From Dehalococcoidia bacterium (lineage in GTDB: Bacteria; Chloroflexota; Dehalococcoidia; Dehalococcoidales; RBG-16-60-22): a stretch of DNA of 18,518 bases. Shown piece after piece: positions 6,598 through 13,863 of the stretch. The stretch is from the NCBI GenBank assembly GCA_030613665.1, contig JAUWLN010000011.1, positions 1-18,518 on the forward strand. Reading direction: 5' to 3'. Each line of letters opens with the position of its first letter. Positions within the stretch are counted from its first letter, which is position 1. The translations under genes were made by a program, and so were the position numbers. The notes beneath the pieces were generated by a model, which made no database searches, was not told the DNA's origin, and saw nothing but the letters and a program-made list of their open reading frames with translations.

Positions 6598-8799
6598 TTA
6601 ACGACCCCGAAACGTATCTTTTTGCATGGGTGGCCTGCGCCCGGAAAACGAATCCCTATCCCTCCGAAATGGTCGGCTTGACCTGGAAGAATCTCTTTCC
6701 TGAGCACCAGAGGGTCGATAATCCTTTTCCAGGATTGCTCTGCGGGACAGGTTTACCCTTCCCATATTATCAATATTAATTGCCTTTACCGTGACCTCGT
6801 CACCGACTTTAACCTCATCTTCAACCTTGCCCACCCGATGGTCCGCCAGTTCACTGATGTGTACCAGTCCTTCCTTTCCGGGCAGAATTTCCACCATGGC
6901 ACCGAAGTCGAAAATACGGGTCACCTTCCCGGTATAGATAGTGCCGATCTCAATGTCCTTGGTCAAACCTTCAATGATGCTAATGGCTTTTTTAGCCGCT
7001 TCTTCATTTACAGCGCCGATCAGTACGGTACCGCTGTCATCAATATCGATGGTTGTCTTGGTCTCCTCGATTATCGACCGAATCGTCTTGCCGCCGCTGC
7101 CGATAACACTGCCAATCTTTTCCTGGTCAATGGTTATCTTGTACACTCGCGGCGCGTACGGGCTGACTTCGGCTCGGCTGGCACTTATGGCCTCGTTCAT
7201 TCGGTCCAGAATATGCATCCGCGCATCATGACTCTGCGCGATTATCTTCTCCAGAATCTCCTGACTAACGCCTTTGAGCTTGATATCCATCTGCACGGCG
7301 GTAACACCGTCCCTGGTCCCGGCAATCTTGAAGTCCATGTCGCCGTAGGCGTCCTCCAGGCCCTCGATGTCGGTTAGAACCTTGTATTCGCCATCATCGC
7401 CGGTGACAAGCCCCATGGCTATTCCGGATACCGCTTTTTTAATCGGTATGCCGGCGTCCATCAGCGCCATGCTCCCGGCGCAGACGCTCGCCATCGAGGT
7501 ACTGCCACTGGAACTGAGAACCTCGGAGACAAGGCGAATGGTATATGTGAAATCCTCGTCACTGGGCAACACCGGTACCAGAGCCCTTTCTGCCAGTGCC
7601 CCGTGCCCGATTTCGCGGCGACCCGGCGACCCCATGCGCTTTACCTCACCGCTTGAGAAGGGCGGGAAATTGTAGTGGTGAATGAAGCGCTTCGTCTCTA
7701 AAATACCAAGGCCATCAAGCTGCTGTTCCTGCCTTGTAGAACCTAAAGTGACAATGGACAGCACCTGCGTCTGGCCCCTGCTGAAAAGAGCCGAGCCATG
7801 TGTCCGCGGCAGGAGTCCCACTTCCGCGCTGATTTCCCTGACTTCATCAAGGGCACGACCATTGAGCCGCCTTCCGGTCAGTATGCCATTCCTTATCTCA
7901 GCCTTGGCTCTGGTTTCAAAAGCAGCCCGGATATCCTCGCTGGCGTAGGTTTCGCCCAGACTTTCCATCACCCTATTTTTTAGTTCAGAGAATCTTCCTT
8001 CCCTGACTGATTTATCCGTTTCCTCCAGGACACCCGGCAATTCATCGCCAACGCTTGAAGCTATCGCCGAAGCGATTTCCGAATTGACCTCTGAAACCGG
8101 TGCTTCCTCCTTCGGCTTGCCGCAGGCCTGCTGCACCTGTTCCTGGAGCCGGATTATATCCTGGTTGGCTTCAAATCCAAACTGGATAGCCCTGGGCAGA
8201 ATTTCTTCGGAAACCTCCTTGGCCCCGGCTTCCAGCATGACAATTGCCTTCGCGGTGCTGGCCACAACCATATCAAGCTGACTGTTTTCAAGCTCGGGCA
8301 GCGCAGGGTTCGGCACCAGCTCATCATTGATATAGCCCACGTGAACGGCGCTTACCGGGCCGTCAAAAGGCACCTCTGAAATGCACAGCGCCGTCGACGC
8401 ACCGATTACCGCCAGCACATCAGGGTCGTTTTCCCAGTCAACGGACAGCACGGTGGCCACAACCTGGATATCCCGGCGCCACCCTTTGGGCAACAGCGGT
8501 CGTATCTGGCGGTCAATGAGGCGACAGGCCAGAGTGGCCGCTTCGCTGGGGCGTCCCTCACGGCGAATGAAGCCGCCCGGGATTTTACCCGCCGCGTACA
8601 TTCGCTCTTCGTAGTCTATAGTCAGTGGCAGAAAATCAATGCCCTCACGGCGGCCATCGGCCACGGTGGCCGTCACCAGGACCACCGTATCTCCGTAGCG
8701 TACCGTTACCGCTCCGCTGGCCTGCCCGGCCAGTTTTCCAGTTTCTATAATAAGGTCTCTACCGCCAAATTGGCATTTAAAAGTTTGAAGTTTCGGCAA
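6598..8799 (-). CDS. pnp: Polyribonucleotide nucleotidyltransferase (PNPase)
   Basis: The 733-residue phosphorolytic 3'-to-5' exoribonuclease acts in mRNA turnover as a trimer. Order of domains: first RNase PH-like core (about 1-215, with FLPLTIDYEERMYAAGKIPG), helical linker, second core (about 300-540, with the phosphate-binding SSSGSTSMASVC), KH domain (about 553-612, IGSVIGSGGKTI) and S1 domain (about 618-688, FGAMVEILPGKEGLVHISEL). A 40-residue tail rich in arginine and serine follows (RSSRPFRRDRD), probably RNA- or protein-binding. The start is TTG at 8799-8797, behind GGGGAGAGGAAA; no ATG fits the conserved N-terminus (LQTFKCQFGGRDL). It lies 21 bases after rpsO, the classic arrangement. 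Confidence 0.97.
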   Translation of the reverse strand: MPKLQTFKCQFGGRDLIIETGKLAGQASGAVTVRYGDTVVLVTATVADGRREGIDFLPLTIDYEERMYAAGKIPGGFIRREGRPSEAATLACRLIDRQIRPLLPKGWRRDIQVVATVLSVDWENDPDVLAVIGASTALCISEVPFDGPVSAVHVGYINDELVPNPALPELENSQLDMVVASTAKAIVMLEAGAKEVSEEILPRAIQFGFEANQDIIRLQEQVQQACGKPKEEAPVSEVNSEIASAIASSVGDELPGVLEETDKSVREGRFSELKNRVMESLGETYASEDIRAAFETRAKAEIRNGILTGRRLNGRALDEVREISAEVGLLPRTHGSALFSRGQTQVLSIVTLGSTRQEQQLDGLGILETKRFIHHYNFPPFSSGEVKRMGSPGRREIGHGALAERALVPVLPSDEDFTYTIRLVSEVLSSSGSTSMASVCAGSMALMDAGIPIKKAVSGIAMGLVTGDDGEYKVLTDIEGLEDAYGDMDFKIAGTRDGVTAVQMDIKLKGVSQEILEKIIAQSHDARMHILDRMNEAISASRAEVSPYAPRVYKITIDQEKIGSVIGSGGKTIRSIIEETKTTIDIDDSGTVLIGAVNEEAAKKAISIIEGLTKDIEIGTIYTGKVTRIFDFGAMVEILPGKEGLVHISELADHRVGKVEDEVKVGDEVTVKAINIDNMGRVNLSRRAILEKDYRPSGAQERDSSRSSRPFRRDRDSFSGRRPPMQKDTFRGR

Positions 8800-8820
8800 T
8801 TTCCTCTCCCCGCTCAGACC

Positions 8821-9084
8821 TTATTTACGCAGTCCGAGTCGTTTAATCAGTTTATTATATTTACCAACGTCTTCCCGGTTCAGGTAATTAAGTAGTCTCC
8901 TTCTCTGTCCAACCAGCTTGAGCAGACCGCGCTGAGTATGATAGTCGTGGCGATTCTCCGTCATATGGTTGGTCAACTGCTTTATCCTCCCGGTAAGCAG
9001 GGCTACCTGCACCTCGGTTGAGCCAGTATCTCCGTCTTTGTTTTGATAATCGCTGATAATTCCAGCTTTCTTGTCCTTGTCCAA
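8821..9084 (-). CDS. rpsO: 30S ribosomal protein S15
   Basis: This is the small-subunit protein that binds 16S rRNA and helps assemble the platform. The family core is clear: GDTGSTEVQVALLTGRI, the HDYHTQRGLLKLVGQRRRLL helix-loop and the KYNKLIKRLGLRK end. I place the start at the TTG at 9084, giving 87 residues, because GAGGTG lies four bases before it. A GTG at 9096 would add four residues (91 in all) but has no ribosome site. Family members are about 88-89 residues, which does not decide between them. It is the first gene of the long minus-strand operon and is divergent from fdhD. The leader from the predicted start of transcription is about 40 bases. Confidence 0.95.
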   Translation of the reverse strand: MDKDKKAGIISDYQNKDGDTGSTEVQVALLTGRIKQLTNHMTENRHDYHTQRGLLKLVGQRRRLLNYLNREDVGKYNKLIKRLGLRK

Positions 9085-9130
9085 ACTACACCTCACTAAC
9101 CAGTTACAGGCAATAAATGTAAATCAAGTG

Positions 9131-9160
9131 ATTATACCATACCAGTCTGCTATGTGTAAA
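9131..9160 (-). promoter_or_regulatory. Promoter of rpsO and the downstream operon
   Basis: On the minus strand TTTACA (9160-9155, five of six consensus bases), an 18-base spacer and TATAAT (9136-9131) with an extended -10 (TGG before the box). Predicted start of transcription is about 9124. The strength fits a ribosomal-protein operon. Confidence 0.82.
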
Positions 9161-9243
9161 TTGGCTCATGACGCCTCGCTCGGAAGAAACCCGGGGTAAA
9201 GCTGACACGTACCGCATCGCCCGCCTTTCCCGATTCAATATTC

Positions 9244-9272
9244 TAGACATGGTATCTGCCAACTAGTATAAT
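9244..9272 (+). promoter_or_regulatory. Promoter of fdhD, predicted leaderless start
   Basis: TAGACA (9244-9249), exactly 17 bases, then perfect TATAAT (9267-9272). The predicted start of transcription falls at 9279-9281 and the fdhD ATG is at 9283, so almost no leader is left. The divergent rpsO promoter lies about 85 bases away; the sequence between them shows no further element. Confidence 0.78.
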
Positions 9273-9282
9273 ACACGTTAGT

Positions 9283-10089
9283 ATGGGTAGAACCGTAAAG
9301 GAACGCGCGGAGAGCAGCGTCACCCCTGAAGTAGACTGCAATTTTTTCAGCGGTGACACATGGCAGCAGGAAACAGTCGCCATACCCGGTGAACTGCCGC
9401 TGTCCATCTTTGTCAATGAACAGGAAGTCGCCACGATACTGTGCACGCCGGCTAAACTGACCCAGCTTGTCCTCGGGTTTCTGTACCTGGAGGGTATCAT
9501 CACCGACCGACAGGAGGTGGCCAGCCTGCGAGTCTGCGAGGGTGAACCGATTGCCGATGTGAGGCTCCTCAGAAAAGAGTACAGCGCGCCATCCAGGCGT
9601 ACCATTACCTCGGGCTGCGGGAGCGGCGTCAGTTTTGATACCCGTTCGTCACCGGTTATCTCTGACCTGGTTGTTACCTCCAGTGAAATTCTGGCGCTGA
9701 TGCGACAGCTTTACCAGCAGCAGGACCTTTTCCAGGAAGTAGGCGGCATCCACTCTTCCGCGCTGGCGGACCGGGAAAAGATACTGGCCTCTGCGGAAGA
9801 TATCGGGCGCCATAACACGCTGGACAAGATTATGGGCGAGTGCTTGCTCAAGGGGCTGCCCACACAGGATAAAATCTTGCTGACGACGGGTCGTATCTCC
9901 TCGGAAATGGTGCTGAAAGCGGCTCGAATGCAGGTGCCAATCGTCGTCTCACGCGGTACCCCGACGGAGAGAGCAGTTACACTGGGCGAAGAGATGGGAA
10001 TCACCGTAGTCGGTTATGCCCGGGGGAACAGGCTGTCCGTTTTCTCGGGTAAGGAACGACTACTTATTAACAATAGCCAAAGTTTATAA
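9283..10089 (+). CDS. fdhD: Formate dehydrogenase accessory sulfurtransferase FdhD
   Basis: The 268-residue protein carries sulfur from a cysteine desulfurase to the molybdenum or tungsten bis-pterin cofactor of formate dehydrogenases. Family motifs in order: CTPAKLTQLVLGFLYLEGII (54-73), TSGCGSG (109-115), GGIHSSAL (154-161), EDIGRHNTLDKI (172-183), GRISSEMVLKA (203-213), SRGTPTERA (223-231) and GYARG. The sulfur-carrying cysteine should be Cys112. In E. coli a second cysteine follows at +3, whereas here that place is glycine (Gly115), so the protein has the single-Cys form. No start codon other than the ATG at 9283 fits the conserved N-terminus, and no ribosome site precedes it, in line with a leaderless message. 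It heads a plus-strand cluster with the Tat genes and selC. Confidence 0.95.
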   Translation: MGRTVKERAESSVTPEVDCNFFSGDTWQQETVAIPGELPLSIFVNEQEVATILCTPAKLTQLVLGFLYLEGIITDRQEVASLRVCEGEPIADVRLLRKEYSAPSRRTITSGCGSGVSFDTRSSPVISDLVVTSSEILALMRQLYQQQDLFQEVGGIHSSALADREKILASAEDIGRHNTLDKIMGECLLKGLPTQDKILLTTGRISSEMVLKAARMQVPIVVSRGTPTERAVTLGEEMGITVVGYARGNRLSVFSGKERLLINNSQSL

Positions 10090-10117
10090 AAAGCATTGCT
10101 GGTAGGAGGAACAGGTT

Positions 10118-10333
10118 ATGCCGTTTCGTATCGGACCATGGGAAATAGCCCTTATCCTGGTGATTATCCTCATCGTTTTCGGCGTTGGCAAGCTGCCGCA
10201 GGTGGGCGGCGCCATCGGCAAGGGAATGCGGTCTTTCCAGAAAGGTCGGCGCGGTGAGGACTCTGGAGAGGAAGAGGAGGAAGACGAGGATAAACCTAAG
10301 AAGTCTGCCCGCAAGAAGAGTACCAAGAGCTAA
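10118..10333 (+). CDS. tatA: Twin-arginine translocase subunit TatA
   Basis: The 71-residue protein has the TatA plan: a short N-terminal stretch (FRIGPWE), one transmembrane helix (about 9-22, IALILVIILIVFG), the KLPQVG hinge, an amphipathic helix (GGAIGKGMRSFQKG) and a charged tail with an acidic run followed by lysines. TatA forms the pore through which folded proteins cross the membrane. A good AGGAGGA site lies nine bases before the ATG. It is 28 bases after fdhD and probably shares its transcript. FdhD-dependent formate dehydrogenases are common Tat substrates, so the grouping makes functional sense. Confidence 0.92.
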   Translation: MPFRIGPWEIALILVIILIVFGVGKLPQVGGAIGKGMRSFQKGRRGEDSGEEEEEDEDKPKKSARKKSTKS

Positions 10334-10410
10334 TCACCACCGCCACCAGCATGTCAACGGGCTAATGCTTTCATAGAAAGTCAATCCCTGCATGCTGCCA
10401 AGGAACAGAC

Positions 10411-10671
10411 ATGGATTTTTTCGGTATCGGTTTTGGAGAAGTACTGGTTATCCTCCTTGTTGCCCTGATTATCTGGGGGCCAAAGAGGCTGCCCGGTATC
10501 GCCCGCATGCTGGGTAAAACGATGCATAGCCTGAGAAAAGCCACCAATGACCTCACCTCCCAGATAACCCGAGAAATCGATATCGAAGAAACAGAGCGCG
10601 GAAAGAAGGGTGAGCTCACATCACCCGGCGAGAGTCCTGCCGCCAAGAGAGATGCCAAGGGAGATGAGTGA
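10411..10671 (+). CDS. tatB: Second TatA/TatB-family subunit
   Basis: The 86-residue protein begins DFFGIGFGE, followed by a transmembrane helix (VLVILLVALIIWG), the PKRLPG hinge and an amphipathic helix (ARMLGKTMHSLRKATNDL), then a hydrophilic tail. The glutamate at residue 10, at the membrane edge, and the longer helix after the hinge favour a TatB-like role (recognition complex with TatC), but TatA and TatB cannot be told apart with certainty at this length. The symbol is therefore tentative. AGGA lies seven bases before the ATG. The stop overlaps the proposed tatC start (ATGAGTGA, 10664-10671). Confidence 0.8.
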   Translation: MDFFGIGFGEVLVILLVALIIWGPKRLPGIARMLGKTMHSLRKATNDLTSQITREIDIEETERGKKGELTSPGESPAAKRDAKGDE

Positions 10672-11383
10672 AGACGGGAAGCAGTCCCTCCTGACACACC
10701 TTCTGGAACTACGGCAGCGCCTGATAAAATGCGTCATCGCCATTGCCGTTGCCTCGGTTATCGCCTTTATCTTCTACGAATGGATATTCTACATCCTGAA
10801 GCTCCCCGCCGAGGATCTCAACCTTATTTTCATTGAAATGACCGAGATGCTCGGCACCATCATGAGGGTGTGTCTTATCGCCGGCATTATCCTGGCCATG
10901 CCCTATCTTGTTTTCCATGGCATCATGTTCGTCTCCCCGGCGCTGACCTCCAGAGAGAAGAAGTATGTTTATGTCATCCTGCCATGGATTGCCCTGATGT
11001 TTATGGGCGGCGTGGCTTTCGGTTATTTCGTGCTCATTCCTCCGGCCACCAGATTCCTGCTCAGCTTCGGCGCCGACATCGCCAGCCCCGAGATTCGAGT
11101 GGGCAATTACATAGCGATTATCGCCAGGCTTCTGCTCGCCATTGGTGTCGTCTTTGAGATGCCGGTGATAACCACCTTCCTGGCCCGGCTGGGCGTGCTC
11201 AAGCCGCACTGGCTTTCCGACCACCGCCGGACCGCGGTTATCGTCGCCTTCATACTCGCCGCCCTCATCACGCCGACCTTTGACCCGATTAACCAGAGCC
11301 TGGTGGCCATCCCGCTTATTATCCTCTATGAGATGAGCATCTGGCTGGCCAGGCTGGTTTATAAAAAGCCGCCAGCGACGTAA
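10664..11383 (+). CDS. tatC: Sec-independent protein translocase TatC
   Basis: This polytopic membrane protein of 239 residues is the receptor for twin-arginine signal peptides. The hallmark N-terminal segment LLTHLLELRQRL (compare ITHLIELRKRL in E. coli) is followed by six hydrophobic helices. The SPALTSREKKYVYVILPW loop, the FGYFVLIPPATRFLLSF helix 3-4 region, FEMPVITTFLARLGV and the ALITPTFDPINQSLVAIPL segment are recognisable. I chose the ATG at 10664, giving MSEDGKQ, because it matches the usual family start. An ATG at 10652 is also possible and better spaced from a ribosome site. The frame open to 10610 overlaps tatB and is unlikely. Overlap with tatB points to coupled translation. Confidence 0.95.
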   Translation: MSEDGKQSLLTHLLELRQRLIKCVIAIAVASVIAFIFYEWIFYILKLPAEDLNLIFIEMTEMLGTIMRVCLIAGIILAMPYLVFHGIMFVSPALTSREKKYVYVILPWIALMFMGGVAFGYFVLIPPATRFLLSFGADIASPEIRVGNYIAIIARLLLAIGVVFEMPVITTFLARLGVLKPHWLSDHRRTAVIVAFILAALITPTFDPINQSLVAIPLIILYEMSIWLARLVYKKPPAT

Positions 11384-11412
11384 TTGCACTAAAACATCTG
11401 GTGCGTTATACT
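11384..11412 (+). promoter_or_regulatory. Promoter of selC
   Basis: TTGCAC (11384-11389) starts directly after the tatC stop, followed by 17 bases and TATACT (11407-11412). Predicted transcription start is about 11419, six bases before the mature tRNA end, so selC can be made independently of the tat genes. Confidence 0.65.
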
Positions 11413-11424
11413 TGTTGACTGGTC

Positions 11425-11521
11425 GGGAGCGGATGAGTCCCGGTGGGCTTTGCGGACTTCAAATCCGTTGGGGGGCGTTAGAAGCGTCTTCGGTGGGTTC
11501 GACTCCCATACGCTCCCGCCA
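11425..11521 (+). tRNA. selC: tRNA-Sec (anticodon UCA), selenocysteine tRNA
   Basis: The 97-base gene folds as a bacterial selenocysteine tRNA. The acceptor stem GGGAGCG (11425-11431) pairs with CGCTCCC (11511-11517); a possible eighth pair, G11432 with A11510, is a mismatch. The discriminator is G and the CCA is encoded. The D stem has six pairs (GAGTCC with GGGCTT) and a four-base loop, as is typical for tRNA-Sec. The anticodon loop is CTTCAAA with anticodon TCA (11459-11461). A long variable arm of about seven pairs (11471-11477 with 11485-11491) is present. The T arm holds TTCGACT. It reads UGA as selenocysteine with SelB and a SECIS element. A run of six T follows two bases after the CCA. 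Its place behind fdhD-tat suggests that a selenocysteine formate dehydrogenase exists in this genome. Confidence 0.95.
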
Positions 11522-11547
11522 ATTTTTTGCCCTGCTGCTTATTAGTC

Positions 11548-11574
11548 CGCCGTCCCTGCGGCGTGTTCTGTTTA
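11548..11574 (+). terminator. Weak terminator candidate after selC
   Basis: CGCCG (11548-11552) and CGGCG (11559-11563) form a five-pair stem with a six-base loop, followed by TGTTCTGTTT. The U-tract is poor, so this is tentative. The six T right after the tRNA (11523-11528) may do the job instead. Confidence 0.3.
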
Positions 11575-11622
11575 TCGCTGAATAGTATTATCGAAAGCCT
11601 GGTTTTTTAGGAGCCTGATACC

Positions 11623-12531
11623 ATGTATCTTGATTGGGTTACCACGGCCGTCCTGAGTGCGGCAATTTTCGGGATGGTGCATGTAATTGATAGCCATCTT
11701 ATATCAAAGAGAATGCCCAGCTTCAAGGCTTACCTCTTGGTTATCGGTTTTTTTATTCTCTTTATCAGTGTAGCTTTAGCCCTCTTATTCCCTTTACCGC
11801 CGAATGTCGGCGTCTGGCCGTTAGCTATGGCGATACTATCCGGAGTAACCAGAGCGGCTTCCGTTCTTATCATGCTTTACCTGATGAAAAAAGAGGAGGT
11901 TTCACTGGTAATACCGGTAGCCAACACATACCCGATAATCGTAGCTCTCATAGCTATGCCAACGCTCAACGAAACGATGAACCCCCTGCAATGGGTGGCA
12001 ATAATAATAGTGGTATTTGGGGTACTGCTGGCCTCAGTCCGGCTGAGCGCAGGAGCTCGTATTACCTGGCTTGGTAAACCTGTAGCTCTGCTTGCCGGCT
12101 CAAGTTTTCTCTGGGCAGTATCAGATATCATGACAAAATATGCTCTGGAATACATGTCCAGCTGGAATATGTACTGGATTTCCCACTTAATTATTCCGGT
12201 AGCCTTTTTCTCCATCTCATTGCGCCCGAGTGTTTTTCGAGAAGTAATGAATTTTAAAGAGAGAAATTCATCGATACTGATGGTAACACTGAACGAGGCG
12301 ATGGCGGTGATAGCTCTGGTCTTGTTCTACTGGTCAATGCAGAGGGGGCCGGTATCTCTGGTCGCCGCAATTTACAGCATTCGACCGGTGTTTGTTTTTC
12401 TTTACGCTTTTATAATCAGCCGTTTTTCAAACATGCTCTTGGAAAGCCGGAGTAGCGGGGAAGCGCTGGCACTGCGTTTCGTAGCCATTGCCCTGATTGT
12501 TGGCGGCATAGCCATCATATACCTTGCCTGA
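11623..12531 (+). CDS. EamA/DMT-family transporter
   Basis: The 302-residue protein has about ten hydrophobic helices in two halves of five, the drug/metabolite transporter plan. The first half ends around residue 145 (VFGVLLASVRLS) after the family-typical PVANTYPIIVALIA helix and a short NETMNPLQW loop. The second half begins at KPVALLAGSSFLWAVSDIM and repeats the pattern, including VSLVAAIYSIRPVFVFLYA. Members move amino acids, sugars or other metabolites, and the substrate here cannot be read. The ATG has AGGAG ten bases upstream. It stands 101 bases after selC and may be a separate unit. Base composition is more AT-rich than the following MFS gene, a mild hint of different history. Confidence 0.85.
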   Translation: MYLDWVTTAVLSAAIFGMVHVIDSHLISKRMPSFKAYLLVIGFFILFISVALALLFPLPPNVGVWPLAMAILSGVTRAASVLIMLYLMKKEEVSLVIPVANTYPIIVALIAMPTLNETMNPLQWVAIIIVVFGVLLASVRLSAGARITWLGKPVALLAGSSFLWAVSDIMTKYALEYMSSWNMYWISHLIIPVAFFSISLRPSVFREVMNFKERNSSILMVTLNEAMAVIALVLFYWSMQRGPVSLVAAIYSIRPVFVFLYAFIISRFSNMLLESRSSGEALALRFVAIALIVGGIAIIYLA

Positions 12532-12608
12532 GATAGCTTCTCAACAGCGCCTCCGGCTAAACCGTCGGCCAGGGCAGAGGTTGCGGCGAGAACTTAACCT
12601 CCCTCTCG

Positions 12609-12617
12609 TGGTATGAT
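12609..12617 (+). promoter_or_regulatory. Extended -10 promoter element before the MFS gene
   Basis: TGG followed by TATGAT (12612-12617) forms an extended -10 element. No good -35 sits at the right distance, but an inverted repeat, GAGGTT (12577-12582) and AACCTC (12596-12601), covers that place and may be a regulator site. Predicted transcription start is about 12624. Confidence 0.5.
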
Positions 12618-12711
12618 ACATATACGCTGATACCCCGCCGAAGCGCCTTTTCGCGGAAAGGAAACCGCCATCAGAAGCAGATTCAGTTTACGCTCTCTCT
12701 TTAGTGGACTG

Positions 12712-13863
12712 ATGCCCCTGTTCGTGCTGGCACACCTCTCCCACCACCTGGTGACTGCCCTGCCGGTGCCGCTCCTGCCCTATATCCGCGACGAATTCGC
12801 CCTGGATTACACCCGCGCCGGACTCATCATATCGGCCTTCGGTGTGGTCTATGGTATCTGCCAGCTGCCGGCGGGATGGCTCGCCGACCGTTTCGGACCC
12901 CGTATCCTGCTTACCTTAGGCATCGTCGGCGTGGGCGCCACCGGGCTGCTGGTCGGTATCTCTCCCAACTATCTTATATTGCTCGCCGGCCTAGTGTTGA
13001 TGGGCATACTGGGGGGAGGTTATCACCCCGCCTCCACCACCATGATATCGTCCGTGGTAAAGCCGGGAAAGCGCGGCCGGGCGCTCGGTTTTCACCTGGT
13101 CGGCGGCAGTTTCAGCTATTTCCTGGCACCGCTCATCGCCGCCGGCATTGCCGCCGCCTGGGGCTGGCGCGGCCCGTTCATCGCCATGGCTATTCTCAGC
13201 ATCGGCATCGGCATTATACTTCACATTATGCTCGGGAAACGCATGTCCACCCGGGAAACAGTGACCAGGGACACCAGCGTTGAACCGGAAACTCCATTTT
13301 CTCCCGGTAATAAGCGCCGCCTGATAACCGTGATTGTGCTTAGCGCTTTCACCATGGCGCTGGTAATGTCCATCCTTTCCTTTATCCCGCTTTTCCTGGT
13401 CGACACTTTTGGCACCAGCAAGGAAGCGGCGGCGGCTTCGATGTCCCTCGTGTTTGCCATGGCATTCTGGGCGGGGCCACTCGCCGGTTATCTCTCGGAC
13501 CGCTTCGGCCGCATGGCAATAATCATAACCACGTGCATTATGGCCAGCGCCGTGGTCTACCTGCTCAACATCGTTCCCTACGGATTCGGTATTTATGTCC
13601 TGCTGGCTGCCATCGGCACGGTAACGGCTTTCAGCACCATAGTGGCGCAGGCATACATCATCGACCACACACCGGCAAAACACCTCTCCACAGTGCTCGG
13701 CTTCTACTTCTTTGGCAATATGGAAGGCAATGGAGTACTGACCCCAATCCTGGGTTACCTGATTGACCACCACGGTTTCCACACCAGCTTCACCATCAGC
13801 AGCGCGGCTATCATAATCGCGCTTGTCGTCTGCTCTTCAATCCTGTGGCTGAGCCGGAGGTAA
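12712..13863 (+). CDS. Major facilitator superfamily transporter
   Basis: The 383-residue protein has about 12 hydrophobic helices in two halves joined by a hydrophilic loop (about 180-205). MFS motif A occurs twice, GWLADRFGPR (55-64) between helices 2 and 3 and GYLSDRFGRM in the second half, and GGGYHPASTT marks helix 4. Substrate unknown. The only nearby ATG (12712) lacks a ribosome site and would begin inside the first helix. The frame is open upstream to a TGA at 12628, and conserved-looking sequence (RSRFSLRSLFSGL) precedes the ATG. An ATC at 12670, seven bases after AAAGGA, would add a basic N-terminus and may be the true start. The stop abuts the stop of the convergent DUF1638 gene with no base between. 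Confidence 0.9.
   Translation: MPLFVLAHLSHHLVTALPVPLLPYIRDEFALDYTRAGLIISAFGVVYGICQLPAGWLADRFGPRILLTLGIVGVGATGLLVGISPNYLILLAGLVLMGILGGGYHPASTTMISSVVKPGKRGRALGFHLVGGSFSYFLAPLIAAGIAAAWGWRGPFIAMAILSIGIGIILHIMLGKRMSTRETVTRDTSVEPETPFSPGNKRRLITVIVLSAFTMALVMSILSFIPLFLVDTFGTSKEAAAASMSLVFAMAFWAGPLAGYLSDRFGRMAIIITTCIMASAVVYLLNIVPYGFGIYVLLAAIGTVTAFSTIVAQAYIIDHTPAKHLSTVLGFYFFGNMEGNGVLTPILGYLIDHHGFHTSFTISSAAIIIALVVCSSILWLSRR

Noticed and set aside
10709..11389. A 226-codon frame antisense to tatC
   Set aside because: Highly charged shadow of hydrophobic codons; tatC is certain.
12991..13782. A 263-codon frame on the minus strand inside the MFS gene
   Set aside because: Antisense shadow of a membrane-protein gene; its composition (very rich in His, Gly, Asp and Arg) is typical of such shadows.
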